Both the position numbers and the translations under genes were made by a program. From the NCBI GenBank assembly GCA_039995105.1, contig CP146203.1, forward strand, positions 1,612,001-1,676,000: 64,000 nt of DNA. The letters run 5' to 3'. Below, in pieces: positions 7,595-16,489 of the stretch (positions within the stretch are counted from its first letter, which is position 1; each line of letters opens with the position of its first letter). The notes under the pieces were generated by a model. The model was not told where the DNA came from. It worked only from the letters and a program-made list of their open reading frames with translations, and ran no database searches. The DNA is from Jonesiaceae bacterium BS-20 (GTDB lineage Bacteria > Actinomycetota > Actinomycetes > Actinomycetales > Cellulomonadaceae).

Positions 7595-7821
7595 ACAAGT
7601 TGCTCAGCAAACTTCGGGCGTTCGTTACCGCACCCTCAACAAGTGGGCCTTCACGTGACGGGGCGTCTCGCTTTCAGGTCGTTGACTGCAAGGGGCCGGT
7701 ATCGGGCTGGACAGCCACGGTTACCGACTCACACACTGGCGCCACGCACACCACTCGCGCTAACACGCGGCTACTTGCCCGTGCGTACGCATTGCGATGG
7801 ACACAAGCCCATGTCTCCTAA
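7591..7821 (+). CDS. Small basic protein, unknown
   Basis: A 76-residue basic protein starting at a GTG that overlaps the previous stop (GTGA). It reads MNKLLSKLRAF..., with the central VVDCKGPVSGWTATVTDSHTG and an Arg-rich end. Its own stop overlaps the start of the SLOG gene. The tight overlaps on both sides support it as a real coupled gene. No family was recognised. Confidence 0.6.
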   Translation: MNKLLSKLRAFVTAPSTSGPSRDGASRFQVVDCKGPVSGWTATVTDSHTGATHTTRANTRLLARAYALRWTQAHVS

Positions 7822-8317
7822 TTTTGCTCGTGTCGCAGTGACGGGCCACCGCCCGGGTTCCATGACTGCAGATCAGTTGTCATGGGCAGGGCAGGAGCTC
7901 CACCGGTTAGCCGGCAAACTACGCGACCATCATGGCACCACCACTGCCATTAGCGGCATGGCGCTAATGGCAGACACCCTGTGGGCTGATGCTGCACTAG
8001 CGTGCGGACTGGACCTGTGGGCCTATATCCCGAGCCTGGAGCAGCCCGCTCGATGGAGCCCACGTCAGCGCGGGTACTGGGAAATGATGCGACGTAAAGC
8101 TGCCCGCGAAGTCATTGTTGGGCGCGGCACTTCTGCACGGCTCTTCCACGCACGTAACGATGCCATGGTCCGCGATAGCGACCTGATCATTGCGGTATGG
8201 AACCCAGCCGTAACAACAGGCGGCACCGCTGCCACAATCAAGAAGGTACAAGCCCAAGGGCGCCCATACGTGCTCGTGGACATCACCGAACGCCGCACAG
8301 GCCGGTTCGGTTTCTAA
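7811..8317 (+). CDS. SLOG-domain nucleotide-binding protein (YpsA/DUF1273-like)
   Basis: A 168-residue protein. The N-terminal AVTGHRPG and the C-terminal DLIIAVWNP...GGTAATIKKV are characteristic of SLOG-fold proteins of the YpsA/DUF1273 group, related to DprA. SLOG proteins bind nucleotide-like ligands and often appear in element conflict or signalling systems. The central part contains GMALMADTLWADAAL, another typical SLOG stretch. Translation is coupled to the previous small gene (11-nt overlap). Its partner or ligand cannot be read from sequence. Confidence 0.75.
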   Translation: MSPNFARVAVTGHRPGSMTADQLSWAGQELHRLAGKLRDHHGTTTAISGMALMADTLWADAALACGLDLWAYIPSLEQPARWSPRQRGYWEMMRRKAAREVIVGRGTSARLFHARNDAMVRDSDLIIAVWNPAVTTGGTAATIKKVQAQGRPYVLVDITERRTGRFGF

Positions 8318-8522
8318 AGCTATCCATTAGCAAATGCACATTGCGAAAGCCCCATGTCCCCCATTGCTTGCATAGTATCCAAAAACGTGTCTTACATGTG
8401 CATTTGGCACAATACTTGACCGTAGATCCAAGCCCTGCTTCAATAATGAAAGTTACGGCAAAGCAGTACCTTCATACATCGTTCAATCCCAACACTGCTG
8501 ATGGGTACAAGATCGGATAACA
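8318..8522. other. Intergenic region with wide inverted repeat
   Basis: CAAATGCACAT at 8331-8341 and its exact complement at 8396-8406 form an 11-bp inverted repeat with a 54-bp spacer. Downstream, TTGACC and TTCAAT, 17 nt apart, could be a weak housekeeping promoter for the gene at 8523. No class 1 motif is present, unlike most starts nearby. Confidence 0.4.
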
Positions 8523-9317
8523 ATGGCTGACTACTGTGAATGTGGCGACCAAGCGAGGTACAAATGCCAATGCGGTGCGTTCATATGCTCGTCTCACACG
8601 GGCGGGCGCTCATTGCCATTTGAAGACAGCACTCAGCAAAGGTCCGTGAACGGGCGCGGCAAATCCGATGTTGCAATAGCCAGTGCGCTGTCAAAAGCAT
8701 GGCATTCAAATCTCAGTCACCCATGCTCTGATTGCTACGAAAAATACCTAGACGAGGTCGTAGTTCGATTGGGAACCGTCTTTACTGACCGGGGAATAAC
8801 AGATCCAGCTGTGATCGCCGCTACCCTAATCAGTCAAGGGCGCTGGTCCGTGGGGTCAGGTCTGAACAGCGACAGTGTCGGGCAAAGGGTGCTCCTGCGA
8901 CTTGGTGTTGGCCCTAGCTGGAACTACTCGTTCGGAGAGTCCGCAGCCCTGGGAATACTTGTGGAAAGAGGTGAAGCGCGCACTTTCTCATGGAAAATAT
9001 ACAAAGGGAAAACGCTCATTCGAGAACGCGATAAATTTCAGCTCTTCGCATCTGAAAGAGGATGGCCAATCAGTTTTATCTCCGGGGAGGCGTGGACCGC
9101 TACTAACATTTGGATCACTCCCTCCGGTGACATTTATACATTCGGATCCATACATACCCTTAGTAGCCATGAATTGATCTTCCACGATAGGAAGGCAGCT
9201 CAGGAGTTGCTGAACAAAGTAAGCGAGGGAGCGCCTGATGAATCTGAAGACATCGACTTCGACGGACTGCGGAGAGGTGGCAGCTTAATCGACCTCACCA
9301 ATTTAGCGCTCGTCTAA
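8523..9317 (+). CDS. Unknown cargo protein with N-terminal zinc-finger-like segment
   Basis: A 264-residue protein. The first 25 residues (CECGDQ...KCQCGAFICSSH) are rich in Cys/His and resemble a treble-clef or B-box-like finger; HPCSDCYEKY follows at about residue 70. The remainder is mixed alpha/beta with many aromatic residues. The DNA is more AT-rich than the neighbours and the gene has no class 1 motif, so it may be a later acquisition with its own promoter. It ends tail to tail against the methyltransferase gene. No known family; defence or anti-defence is possible but unsupported. Confidence 0.6.
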   Translation: MADYCECGDQARYKCQCGAFICSSHTGGRSLPFEDSTQQRSVNGRGKSDVAIASALSKAWHSNLSHPCSDCYEKYLDEVVVRLGTVFTDRGITDPAVIAATLISQGRWSVGSGLNSDSVGQRVLLRLGVGPSWNYSFGESAALGILVERGEARTFSWKIYKGKTLIRERDKFQLFASERGWPISFISGEAWTATNIWITPSGDIYTFGSIHTLSSHELIFHDRKAAQELLNKVSEGAPDESEDIDFDGLRRGGSLIDLTNLALV

Positions 9318-9350
9318 ACAACCATTACAGCCGGCATTCTTGACTTGGTC

Positions 9351-10667
9351 CTAGCCGGCCAGCTCAATCACCTCAGCAGCGCCCACAACTGTGAACGAGC
9401 CGCCACCCGTCCAGCGGTCTGCGCGTTCCAACGCACCTGACGCCTGATGCAACTGTTTCACCAAACCAGCCACCACCTCAGGGTCGCCTTCAACTTTGCC
9501 GGCCTTAGCAAGACCGCGCACCCACTGTGCTGCCAAGCGGGCGTCGCGAGCAGTAAAAGCAGGCGGTAAATGACTCGCCTCCCCCACGACCACGGTGCTA
9601 ATCCCACCACGGTCCGACCCATCAACTACCTGCTGCAACCGGGGAACAATAAAATCCTGAACCGTATCAACATTTCGTTCAATTACCACCCAGTCACGGC
9701 CAAGTTTGTGCGCCGCAGCCGCTGTCGAACCTGACCCCGCATACGGGTCCAACACCAGGTCCCCAGGGTTCGTAGCGGTTTCAATAATGCGACCCAGCAG
9801 CTCCTCGGGTTTAGGGGTATCAAACGCCACCCCGCCAAACAGCGCGTGCTGATGGTCGCGAGCGTCCTCGTTCGTGGCCATGCCATTGGCCCGGGCAAAC
9901 AACGTCGTCCAAATCTTGCCTGCCGTGGGAACGTACGCGTTCACCCGCACCGGCAGCTTCGGAGCCCGGAACACCACACCAGCGTGCAAATACTCATCCA
10001 AGGTTGCCTGTGTCCACCGCAACTCCCCATACAGCCGAAACGGTTCCACATTCACCCCATCACGAACAGTCACGGGGTCCATCAACGCAATAATGACGGC
10101 AGCTGTGGACTGATCACCAGCAGGAATGACCCGGTCTTCACCAGGGAACTGGACGGCCCCAGCTGGAAACTCAAGCACCCGCTGCGGGTTACCACCATGG
10201 GCAAGCGGTACACGTGCCACCGTGCCACTATCGGGCATAACAAACGCGGACAGCGCGTCCTTGTCCTTTGCGTACACCAAAATGTGATCGAGGACGTTCG
10301 CCAGTTGCCCGTGCAGGTACGACGGTTTTTTCTTCCGCTCCCAAACCACATTGCTCACAAAGTTCTTCGCCCCAAACACATCATCCAGCACCGTCCGGGC
10401 CACATGATGCTCGTTATCATCGACATGCAACCAGATCGATCCTGATCGCATTAACGTATCGTGCACCCTGGCAACAGTGGCCGTCAGCTCTTGCGCCCAC
10501 TGCATCCGCGGGGCGCTGTCGTCATACCGGGCAAACTGACGGCCAGTGTTATACGGCGGATCCAGGTACGCAAGTTTCACAGACCCCTCGGTCACATGAA
10601 CTGGAATGGTCAGTGCCGCGTCACCAACGATGACGCGGCCTTGAGGTACGTGCTGCATATCAGGCAT
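9351..10667 (-). CDS. Orphan beta-class DNA adenine methyltransferase
   Basis: A 438-residue S-adenosylmethionine-dependent N6-adenine methyltransferase. The catalytic motif DPPYNTGRQF is near residue 35 and the SAM-binding motif DPYAGSGSTAAAA near residue 303; this order is the beta class, shared with type III Mod subunits. A C-terminal extension of about 100 residues is unlike a core methylase and might bind DNA or a partner. No restriction subunit lies next to it. It overlaps the gene upstream by 8 nt and is the last gene of the T4SS operon, so it may mark element DNA before or after transfer to evade host restriction (inference). Confidence 0.88.
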   Translation of the reverse strand: MPDMQHVPQGRVIVGDAALTIPVHVTEGSVKLAYLDPPYNTGRQFARYDDSAPRMQWAQELTATVARVHDTLMRSGSIWLHVDDNEHHVARTVLDDVFGAKNFVSNVVWERKKKPSYLHGQLANVLDHILVYAKDKDALSAFVMPDSGTVARVPLAHGGNPQRVLEFPAGAVQFPGEDRVIPAGDQSTAAVIIALMDPVTVRDGVNVEPFRLYGELRWTQATLDEYLHAGVVFRAPKLPVRVNAYVPTAGKIWTTLFARANGMATNEDARDHQHALFGGVAFDTPKPEELLGRIIETATNPGDLVLDPYAGSGSTAAAAHKLGRDWVVIERNVDTVQDFIVPRLQQVVDGSDRGGISTVVVGEASHLPPAFTARDARLAAQWVRGLAKAGKVEGDPEVVAGLVKQLHQASGALERADRWTGGGSFTVVGAAEVIELAG

Positions 10668-12081
10668 CCTGGTCCATTAAATCAGCGAGTATCTTCGTCA
10701 ACTTGAACTCCACATCAATCTCATCGGCGCCAAGTGGTGCACCTGTAAACCCGGCAGCTTGACGAACTAGCGCTGGCCACTGCGCAGTTGCTGCAGCAGC
10801 AGCCCGAATCGCCGCTGTGCGCGCCACCTGATTAGCAGTATCGTCAAAGTCAGAAATTGGCCGGCACGTTCGGGCCAAATATGACCCCACCAGTTCCGAG
10901 CTCAGCCTTCTCCATTCTAAGGACTCCGGCCCGCACCTGCGCACCGCCTTATGGAAAGCAGACGTTAACGCCCGAGATAGCTTAGGCAACGGTGAAACCA
11001 GCCCGATAACCAGGGTTGAAACAACACCATGCGGATACGAGGCCAGTTTGGTCAGCTGGGCAATGCTGTACTCGTCCCAAAGGGCCAGCAGACGGTCATC
11101 CATTTTGAATCGAGGGCTTGCACCACACATGATGTCAACGACCATGTGTAAGGAGCGGGCTGCAACACTGGAGTCTTCCGTAACCGAGTCAACAATCCAC
11201 TGGCGGTCCGATAGCTCCGTAGGTAAACACAACGGTGGTAAATCAAGTGAGTGTCGCAACGCCCTGGCGCCGATGAACATCCGTGACCCTGCACGGGTTC
11301 CCCGCAGCGCCGCAGTGGCGCGGTCCTCATGCGCTTCAACTTCTGCGCGACGCGGGTGATCCACAACGAACCGTTCCACTGTTTGTTCGTCAAGCACGCC
11401 TTGCAGCATTTCAGATGACGGCTCCACAACATAGGTGGCCGCGGCTAAACCTCGAGGACGCACAATCTTGTGCCACTTAGCCATTGCGCGAGCAGTTTGC
11501 CGAATCCAGCCGGACAGTGAACTAGTCTCCATGCGAGACAAGTCAAAGAACCCTGACGTTTCATCAAGCACCTTGTAAACCAGGTCAAGGGTAAGCGCTT
11601 CGGCAAGGTCTACCGCACGCTGCCCGTCCACCTGTTCCTTACTGGCTCCCCAAATAACTTTGGACTTGTGCACGAGCTCAGCAATGCGCAACCGCGCTTC
11701 TCGTTCAGTGATTCGTCCAGCTGCACGATCCAGCGCAATTACGCGGGCTACCGCGTTGTCCTCACTTGGGACTTTGTCTAAGACAGTCTTGCAGGTACTG
11801 GAAATCCACTTAGACAGTGAACCGGCCTGCAGTTGGGCAAAGTCGAACAAAATGTGAGGGTGACGGCCATCAAGGATGGCTCTGAGCTCATCCCGCACGG
11901 TGCGTTCACTTGCTGCAAGTTGGCCTGACCTGCGAACCATGTCCCCTGGAATTGCGGACAGTTCAACCAGCTCGCGCACTACAAGGGTCGCTTCAGCCTC
12001 ACCTAATTCGCGTATGGCGTCGCGTGCTTGAGTGTCAATTTGCTGCTGACGCTCAAGCACGCGAGCTGGTGCAGACGTCAC
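10660..12081 (-). CDS. Large helical protein in T4SS operon, unknown
   Basis: A 473-residue, mostly helical protein of no recognised family. A pattern recurs twice: FDFAQLQAGSLSKWISSTC near residue 80 and FDLSRMETSSLSGWIRQTAR near residue 180, each followed by a helical stretch, which suggests an internal duplication. The start overlaps the VirB4-like gene by 4 nt and the end overlaps the methyltransferase, so all three are translated together. There is no membrane segment. A cytoplasmic role in conjugation, such as substrate docking or DNA processing, is inference. Confidence 0.6.
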   Translation of the reverse strand: MTSAPARVLERQQQIDTQARDAIRELGEAEATLVVRELVELSAIPGDMVRRSGQLAASERTVRDELRAILDGRHPHILFDFAQLQAGSLSKWISSTCKTVLDKVPSEDNAVARVIALDRAAGRITEREARLRIAELVHKSKVIWGASKEQVDGQRAVDLAEALTLDLVYKVLDETSGFFDLSRMETSSLSGWIRQTARAMAKWHKIVRPRGLAAATYVVEPSSEMLQGVLDEQTVERFVVDHPRRAEVEAHEDRATAALRGTRAGSRMFIGARALRHSLDLPPLCLPTELSDRQWIVDSVTEDSSVAARSLHMVVDIMCGASPRFKMDDRLLALWDEYSIAQLTKLASYPHGVVSTLVIGLVSPLPKLSRALTSAFHKAVRRCGPESLEWRRLSSELVGSYLARTCRPISDFDDTANQVARTAAIRAAAAATAQWPALVRQAAGFTGAPLGADEIDVEFKLTKILADLMDQDA

Positions 12082-14651
12082 CAGATACCTGCCCCACTGC
12101 CAACCAACGTGACCGGACGCGCTTTCGCCTGCTCCCGAACCTCTTCGGCTTTAGCCCGCGCAGCGTCACGAGCTTCCATGTCAGCCTTATTCGTGGAGGC
12201 CAGAGCAAGGAACTGTTGAGGCAACGCAATTTCCACTGGAATGCACCGCTTGGACAAGTCTGAAACAAGACCGATCGTGCCGCGTAGGACTTCACGAGTG
12301 TCAGGGTCAACCAGTGCCCGCATGGAGTTGAAGTTGGGTGCAACACCGCCGCCGGCAGCACCCAAGGTTGCTGGTGCCGTAATGCGAGCCATGCGCTCCG
12401 GGGTGGGGTCAACCTTAAACAACTCGCAAGCCGCCCGGGCTTCCTCTTCATCTTCAATTGGCAAGATGACACCGCGCGCAATATAGCCACGCAGCCCGGC
12501 GTTCAACGCGTCGGTCACGCGCTGAGTGAAGATCATCGGTGAGATACGCATTGAACGTGCAAGGCGGCCCAGTCGCTCAACCTCAGCCGGCCCGGCTCCA
12601 AGGAAAATCCATCCCTCATCCAGCGCTACAACACCATCACGCCCTGACAACGCGGTTGCTGATCCAAAGACCATCATGCGAATCAGTGCAAGGCTTACCC
12701 GTTGGGTCAAGGTGGCCTCACGCGGCGGGGTGCCAGGTGAAGGCAGTTCAAGATCCGCGGTGCCCACCTTGATCAAGGTGATGCCATTGAACATTCTGAG
12801 TGGAGCTGCTTGCGGTGAAACACCAAAGCAGGCCCGGAACAGTGGCATTGCGTCCAAGAGTTTGAATACTGGGTCTACCAGTTCAGCACTGGCAGCACCT
12901 TCGGCCAAGGCAATTTGCAACGCTTGACCAGTACACGTTGCCCCACGCTGTACCCCGAAGTTCAAAGCAGAGATGACATCAACTGCAAGGTCATCTCCAC
13001 GTTTTCCCCATGGGTTAATGGACTGCAGCATGGACGCGGCAATCGCGATACCGTCAGCAGCAGTGCGCGAGAACCTAAGAGGGTCAAAAGCACCATCGGA
13101 CGTTTCTAGGCTGTCCAAGGAATACACTTGCCCGCCGGTCGCCAGCACGGCAGCTGAGTGGTCCGACTCAGGCTTAGGGTCAATCAGGACACTTGGGCGG
13201 TTGGTACGAGCGAGTTGATCCAACAGCCAAAGCCCGAACACTGTCTTACCTGAACCTGTTGCACCAGCAAACACAGTAATCGGCAAGGTGTCCATGTCAT
13301 GGGCGGCCATAGGGTCGAACCAGCAGGGCTGCTTATCGCGTTCTGAGAACCCCATGAGCAATGTCGTTGGGCTTACCTTGTCACCTACCGTTGCCAAGTT
13401 CGGGGCCCCCGAGTAAGCAGCAACTTGAATCGGGAACTCAGTAAGGTGCCAGTTCACGCGCACGTTTGAGCCCAGCATTGTTTCAGCCATCACGGCGCGC
13501 TGACGCTCAAACAGTGGGGACAGTGTTGCGGTCATCCCAATGGAAAGGGCTGCTAGGTCTTTCACGTACCCGTTGAAGCCCACAACAATTGACACGTCCG
13601 TCAACGTTGCTGGTGCCCCAACAGGTCCCGCGTACGACGCCTCAACTTGGGCAAGCAGAGCCGCATGGTCAGTCTGTTCAGTGCGCTCGGCACGTTGTTG
13701 GTTCTTGCGCTCAACAATGTCCTCCTCATTTCGGCGGTGCTGGCGGCGCAGCTCATGACGAGTAACCACTGACGGTTCAACCTTGGCGCTAATGGTCACC
13801 ATCAATGCGTCCTGGTCAACAAGCTGTGTCACCCACCACGCTTTTGAGGATTCCCCAGGGATGTATTGCAAGTCCAGGTCGGACACGGCAGCCATCGTGA
13901 TAGTTGGCGTGTTTGGGCTCAGGTCGCGGCCTTCGTTCAGGGCGCGAGCCGCAGCCTGTGCGTCCGCTGCGCTAGGAAAGACATGCACGCAGTCAGGGCG
14001 CGGCATCAGGTACACATCGGGGGCGGCACCGTTGTTCCACCATGCCTGCGTCCACCGGAACTCATCATCGGTAGGCAAACGCAGCCCGGCGCGGCTCATG
14101 GCTTCAGCAACGAGCTCGGCGTCCTTCTTGAAGTCCGTAATTGGTAGCGTATCTTCGTTAAACGTTTGCACCACCGAGTCAATAATTGCGTTGATGCCAC
14201 CGCCACCGCCGACCGTGTCCTTGAGTTTGACCGTCAAGATGAGCGCTCGAGCGCGGGTTTCGCGGTTCCCCGGGAACCCGCTGGCTAGATAGCCGGCGAG
14301 TGGGTGTTCCACTGGAGGTACCCACCACTGTGGCAGGTTGACAACGAATGCTTTCGTTTCCCGGTACGACGCCTTGGACAGTCCCCGGCGGTTACCTGTT
14401 GGTTTAGCCATATCGGCCAGTTCCTGCAAGGCAGCGAAGTACGGTTCGGCAGCGTCCGCCATCTCTTGAACCGACTTGGCGTCAGCCACAGGTGACATGG
14501 GAACCGCGCGGCACAGCCATACTCCCCCGTTGACATCCTGAATCAGCCCGTCTTTCCAGCCGCCCTTAAACCGTGCACGCACGTAGGTTGGGAAAAATGG
14601 GGTGTCGTGCAGAAAATCTTCCTGCACGAAACTTTGAGTTTTACGCGCCAC
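12078..14651 (-). CDS. VirB4/TraC-type conjugation ATPase
   Basis: An 857-residue ATPase that energises the type IV secretion channel. Walker A GATGSGKTVF is near residue 463 and Walker B VVALDEGWIF near residue 670, followed by the MRISPMIFTQRV segment typical of VirB4-like proteins. The N-terminal 400 residues form the usual non-catalytic half. It lies 3 nt after the TcpC-like gene and overlaps the next gene, so the operon is tight. No coupling protein (VirD4/TraG/FtsK-like) or relaxase is visible in this window; these probably lie to the left. Identification is by motifs and length. Confidence 0.88.
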   Translation of the reverse strand: MARKTQSFVQEDFLHDTPFFPTYVRARFKGGWKDGLIQDVNGGVWLCRAVPMSPVADAKSVQEMADAAEPYFAALQELADMAKPTGNRRGLSKASYRETKAFVVNLPQWWVPPVEHPLAGYLASGFPGNRETRARALILTVKLKDTVGGGGGINAIIDSVVQTFNEDTLPITDFKKDAELVAEAMSRAGLRLPTDDEFRWTQAWWNNGAAPDVYLMPRPDCVHVFPSAADAQAAARALNEGRDLSPNTPTITMAAVSDLDLQYIPGESSKAWWVTQLVDQDALMVTISAKVEPSVVTRHELRRQHRRNEEDIVERKNQQRAERTEQTDHAALLAQVEASYAGPVGAPATLTDVSIVVGFNGYVKDLAALSIGMTATLSPLFERQRAVMAETMLGSNVRVNWHLTEFPIQVAAYSGAPNLATVGDKVSPTTLLMGFSERDKQPCWFDPMAAHDMDTLPITVFAGATGSGKTVFGLWLLDQLARTNRPSVLIDPKPESDHSAAVLATGGQVYSLDSLETSDGAFDPLRFSRTAADGIAIAASMLQSINPWGKRGDDLAVDVISALNFGVQRGATCTGQALQIALAEGAASAELVDPVFKLLDAMPLFRACFGVSPQAAPLRMFNGITLIKVGTADLELPSPGTPPREATLTQRVSLALIRMMVFGSATALSGRDGVVALDEGWIFLGAGPAEVERLGRLARSMRISPMIFTQRVTDALNAGLRGYIARGVILPIEDEEEARAACELFKVDPTPERMARITAPATLGAAGGGVAPNFNSMRALVDPDTREVLRGTIGLVSDLSKRCIPVEIALPQQFLALASTNKADMEARDAARAKAEEVREQAKARPVTLVGSGAGIW

Positions 14652-14654
14652 AGG

Positions 14655-15677
14655 TCAGCCCTCCAGCTCAGCGTCGGCAGTGTCCTCAATTGGGGTCACA
14701 TTTTTGGCTTCGTCATCAGATACCGGGACCGCATTGCCGTAGGCCTGCAGTGACGGACCCGTGCCTGCTCCGCCCCATGCAACGACGCGCGGGGCACCAG
14801 TGTCGGCCCCATCGATGAGGAGGTCGTACGCAACTGTTGGTAGCGAATCCTCGTTCACGGGCTTTGCTACCCCGGTCCAGTTCAACGTCAATGTCACATT
14901 GGCAATGACTGCACCCGTGGGGTTACCCGCTTTGTCTTGCACTTGCGCCGTGGCACCGATGCTCACGTCAACTGCGTCAAGCCCGGTTAACGGTAAGTAC
15001 ACGTTCGCGGCGTTCGGGTCACCAACGACTTGGCGTAACGCAACTGGGTCACCGGAACCAAAAGCGCTCGCCCAAGACTCCACGGCTTGTTCGGCTGGGG
15101 TTGCCAGTGCAGCTGGTGCCATGCCTGGCCACAGCAACGCCTGGGACAGTTCCTCAGGCACGGGAAGGGTAGCTTGTAGTGATGGTTCAGTTAGCGCGGC
15201 AGCTCGGCCAAGCCCATCGGATGCAATAAGGACGTTCACTTTGACCGTCGCCCCGGTTGCAGTCAGGAGCGTCACGACGTGCGATTCTCGTGTGTACGTG
15301 TCCACCTCTGCTGGGCTCACACCCTCAGCCAACTGCAAGGCAGTAGCGGATTCCCAGGTCAGCACATGGGCGCCCGGCAACGGGGATGGGGTGCGTTCCA
15401 GCCACTGCTCAACACTGGCAATGGCCTGTGCACGCGTAGGTGACAAGGTTTCACCTTGGGAGCCGGTATCTTCAGCACCAAGAATCTGGCCGATCATTGC
15501 CAGGACCGCGAATAGAACAACCGGTGCGCTGAACCACCAGATACGCACGGCACGCCGGGTACGGCGATACCGCTTCTCAATCTTTTCGTAGTCCGGTAGA
15601 TCTGTGCGTGGGGCTTCAATAGCAGAGTCCCACGCGGACTCATACGTGCTCTTCTTTTTGGACCTGGTTTTTGACAC
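14655..15677 (-). CDS. TcpC/VirB8-like conjugation membrane protein
   Basis: A 340-residue bitopic protein. A basic cytoplasmic N-terminus (SKTRSKKKS) precedes one membrane helix at about residues 46-66, then a long extracellular part with two NTF2-like halves (about residues 85-180 and 195-310). This plan matches TcpC/ConA-type proteins, Gram-positive relatives of VirB8 that form the channel core. It leads the operon VirB4-like, 473-residue unknown, methyltransferase. A class 1 motif lies 105 nt upstream inside the preceding gene, and a GC hairpin precedes the start. Confidence 0.7.
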   Translation of the reverse strand: MSKTRSKKKSTYESAWDSAIEAPRTDLPDYEKIEKRYRRTRRAVRIWWFSAPVVLFAVLAMIGQILGAEDTGSQGETLSPTRAQAIASVEQWLERTPSPLPGAHVLTWESATALQLAEGVSPAEVDTYTRESHVVTLLTATGATVKVNVLIASDGLGRAAALTEPSLQATLPVPEELSQALLWPGMAPAALATPAEQAVESWASAFGSGDPVALRQVVGDPNAANVYLPLTGLDAVDVSIGATAQVQDKAGNPTGAVIANVTLTLNWTGVAKPVNEDSLPTVAYDLLIDGADTGAPRVVAWGGAGTGPSLQAYGNAVPVSDDEAKNVTPIEDTADAELEG

Positions 15678-15694
15678 TACATTCCTTCGGCTGG

Positions 15695-15720
15695 TGCCGC
15701 CCCGCGTGTGCGGGGCGGCA
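15695..15720 (-). promoter_or_regulatory. GC-rich hairpin before TcpC-like gene
   Basis: An 11-bp perfect stem (TGCCGCCCCGC and its complement) with a GTGT loop lies between the acidic-protein gene and the TcpC-like gene. It has no T-run on the minus strand. Attenuation or mRNA end protection is possible. Confidence 0.5.
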
Positions 15721-15743
15721 ACGGTGGCTCAGTAAGCGGTCCC

Positions 15744-16382
15744 CTACTTGCGTGCGAGGTCAACCGCGTTCGTGAGGTCCTTATGTGCGGCATCGCTCAG
15801 CTCGTGAATGTCTTGCGCCAAGGTGCCTGCAGCCTTGGTGTTTGAACCTGTCAAAGACTTGGTCGAAGCGGCCCCCAAGATTGTGAGCAGCGCGTGTACG
15901 GTCCGAGCCCACTTCGCACCTCGACGTTCCACGGTTGCCTGCACGGCTGCCGAAGCTTGGAACGGGGATGTAGCGGCAATGGCTTCAATGTCAGCGATCA
16001 CGCGGCCGGGCCGGCGAGCGTTGATCACCGTTTCCACAGCGATGCGTTCAATCGTGGGTTCGACGCCGTAAATCGCACCCAGGAGCTGCATGCTGCGTTG
16101 ATCAGCGTCACGCAGTGCAATGGCTTTTGCTACTGCCTTGCGCACCAAGGGGCGCTGACTTGGGGTTCCGGCAGCCTTGGTGGACGGGGTGCCAGGTTCG
16201 TCGTCGTCCTCGTCCTCAAGGTCTTCATCTTCCAGGTCGTCCTCTTCAAGTTCTGCTGGGTCCTCGTCGGGGCGGCTGGTCTTGGCTGCTTCCTCAGCTG
16301 CGATTTGAGCCTCAAGGGCTGCGTATTCATCGGCCTCGGTGGCCTCGGTGTCGGGGGTTACTGCAAGACCAGAGACAGTCAT
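15744..16382 (-). CDS. Acidic low-complexity protein of conjugation locus
   Basis: A 212-residue protein. Residues 14-70 are extremely acidic (runs of Glu/Asp such as LEEDDLEDEDLEDEDDDE), followed by an alpha-helical Ala-rich domain. No family recognised. It stands just downstream of a strong terminator, so it starts a new transcript; GGAGCAAAAATG gives the ribosome site. Upstream is the class 2 motif GCTCCTGCGCATGTTGACC. A very short frame, MKVPIAN and stop, could start 8 nt after that motif and end just before the ribosome site. The acidic tail may mimic DNA or bind a basic partner (inference). Confidence 0.6.
   Translation of the reverse strand: MTVSGLAVTPDTEATEADEYAALEAQIAAEEAAKTSRPDEDPAELEEDDLEDEDLEDEDDDEPGTPSTKAAGTPSQRPLVRKAVAKAIALRDADQRSMQLLGAIYGVEPTIERIAVETVINARRPGRVIADIEAIAATSPFQASAAVQATVERRGAKWARTVHALLTILGAASTKSLTGSNTKAAGTLAQDIHELSDAAHKDLTNAVDLARK
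15783..15791 (-). promoter_or_regulatory. Class 1 motif inside end of 15744-16382
   Basis: GCCGCACAT, AAGGACCTC, then A at 15773, preceded by C as at most sites. It lies in coding sequence (DAAHKDL), so chance is possible, but it is placed to start the transcript of the T4SS operon 14655-9351. Confidence 0.45.
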
Positions 16383-16418
16383 TTTTGCTCCTTAATTGGC
16401 AATGGGCACTTTCATTGG

Positions 16419-16435
16419 TCAACATGCGCAGGAGC
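16419..16435 (-). promoter_or_regulatory. Class 2 shared upstream motif
   Basis: The minus strand reads GCTCCTGCGCATGTTGA, identical over 17 nt to the copy at 1071-1087. It directly follows a terminator and precedes the acidic-protein gene, as expected of a promoter element. Confidence 0.5.
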
Positions 16436-16438
16436 AGC

Positions 16439-16473
16439 AAAAAACCCAGCCACGGGTGGTGGCTGGGTTTTTT
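16439..16473 (-). terminator. Rho-independent terminator, bidirectional
   Basis: A 10-bp stem (ACCCAGCCAC and its complement) extended by A-run/T-run pairing, 5-nt loop, and T6 on the minus-strand exit side. It ends the transcript of the Q-rich protein gene and separates it from 15744-16382. Confidence 0.88.
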
Positions 16474-16489
16474 GGTTACCTATAAGACG

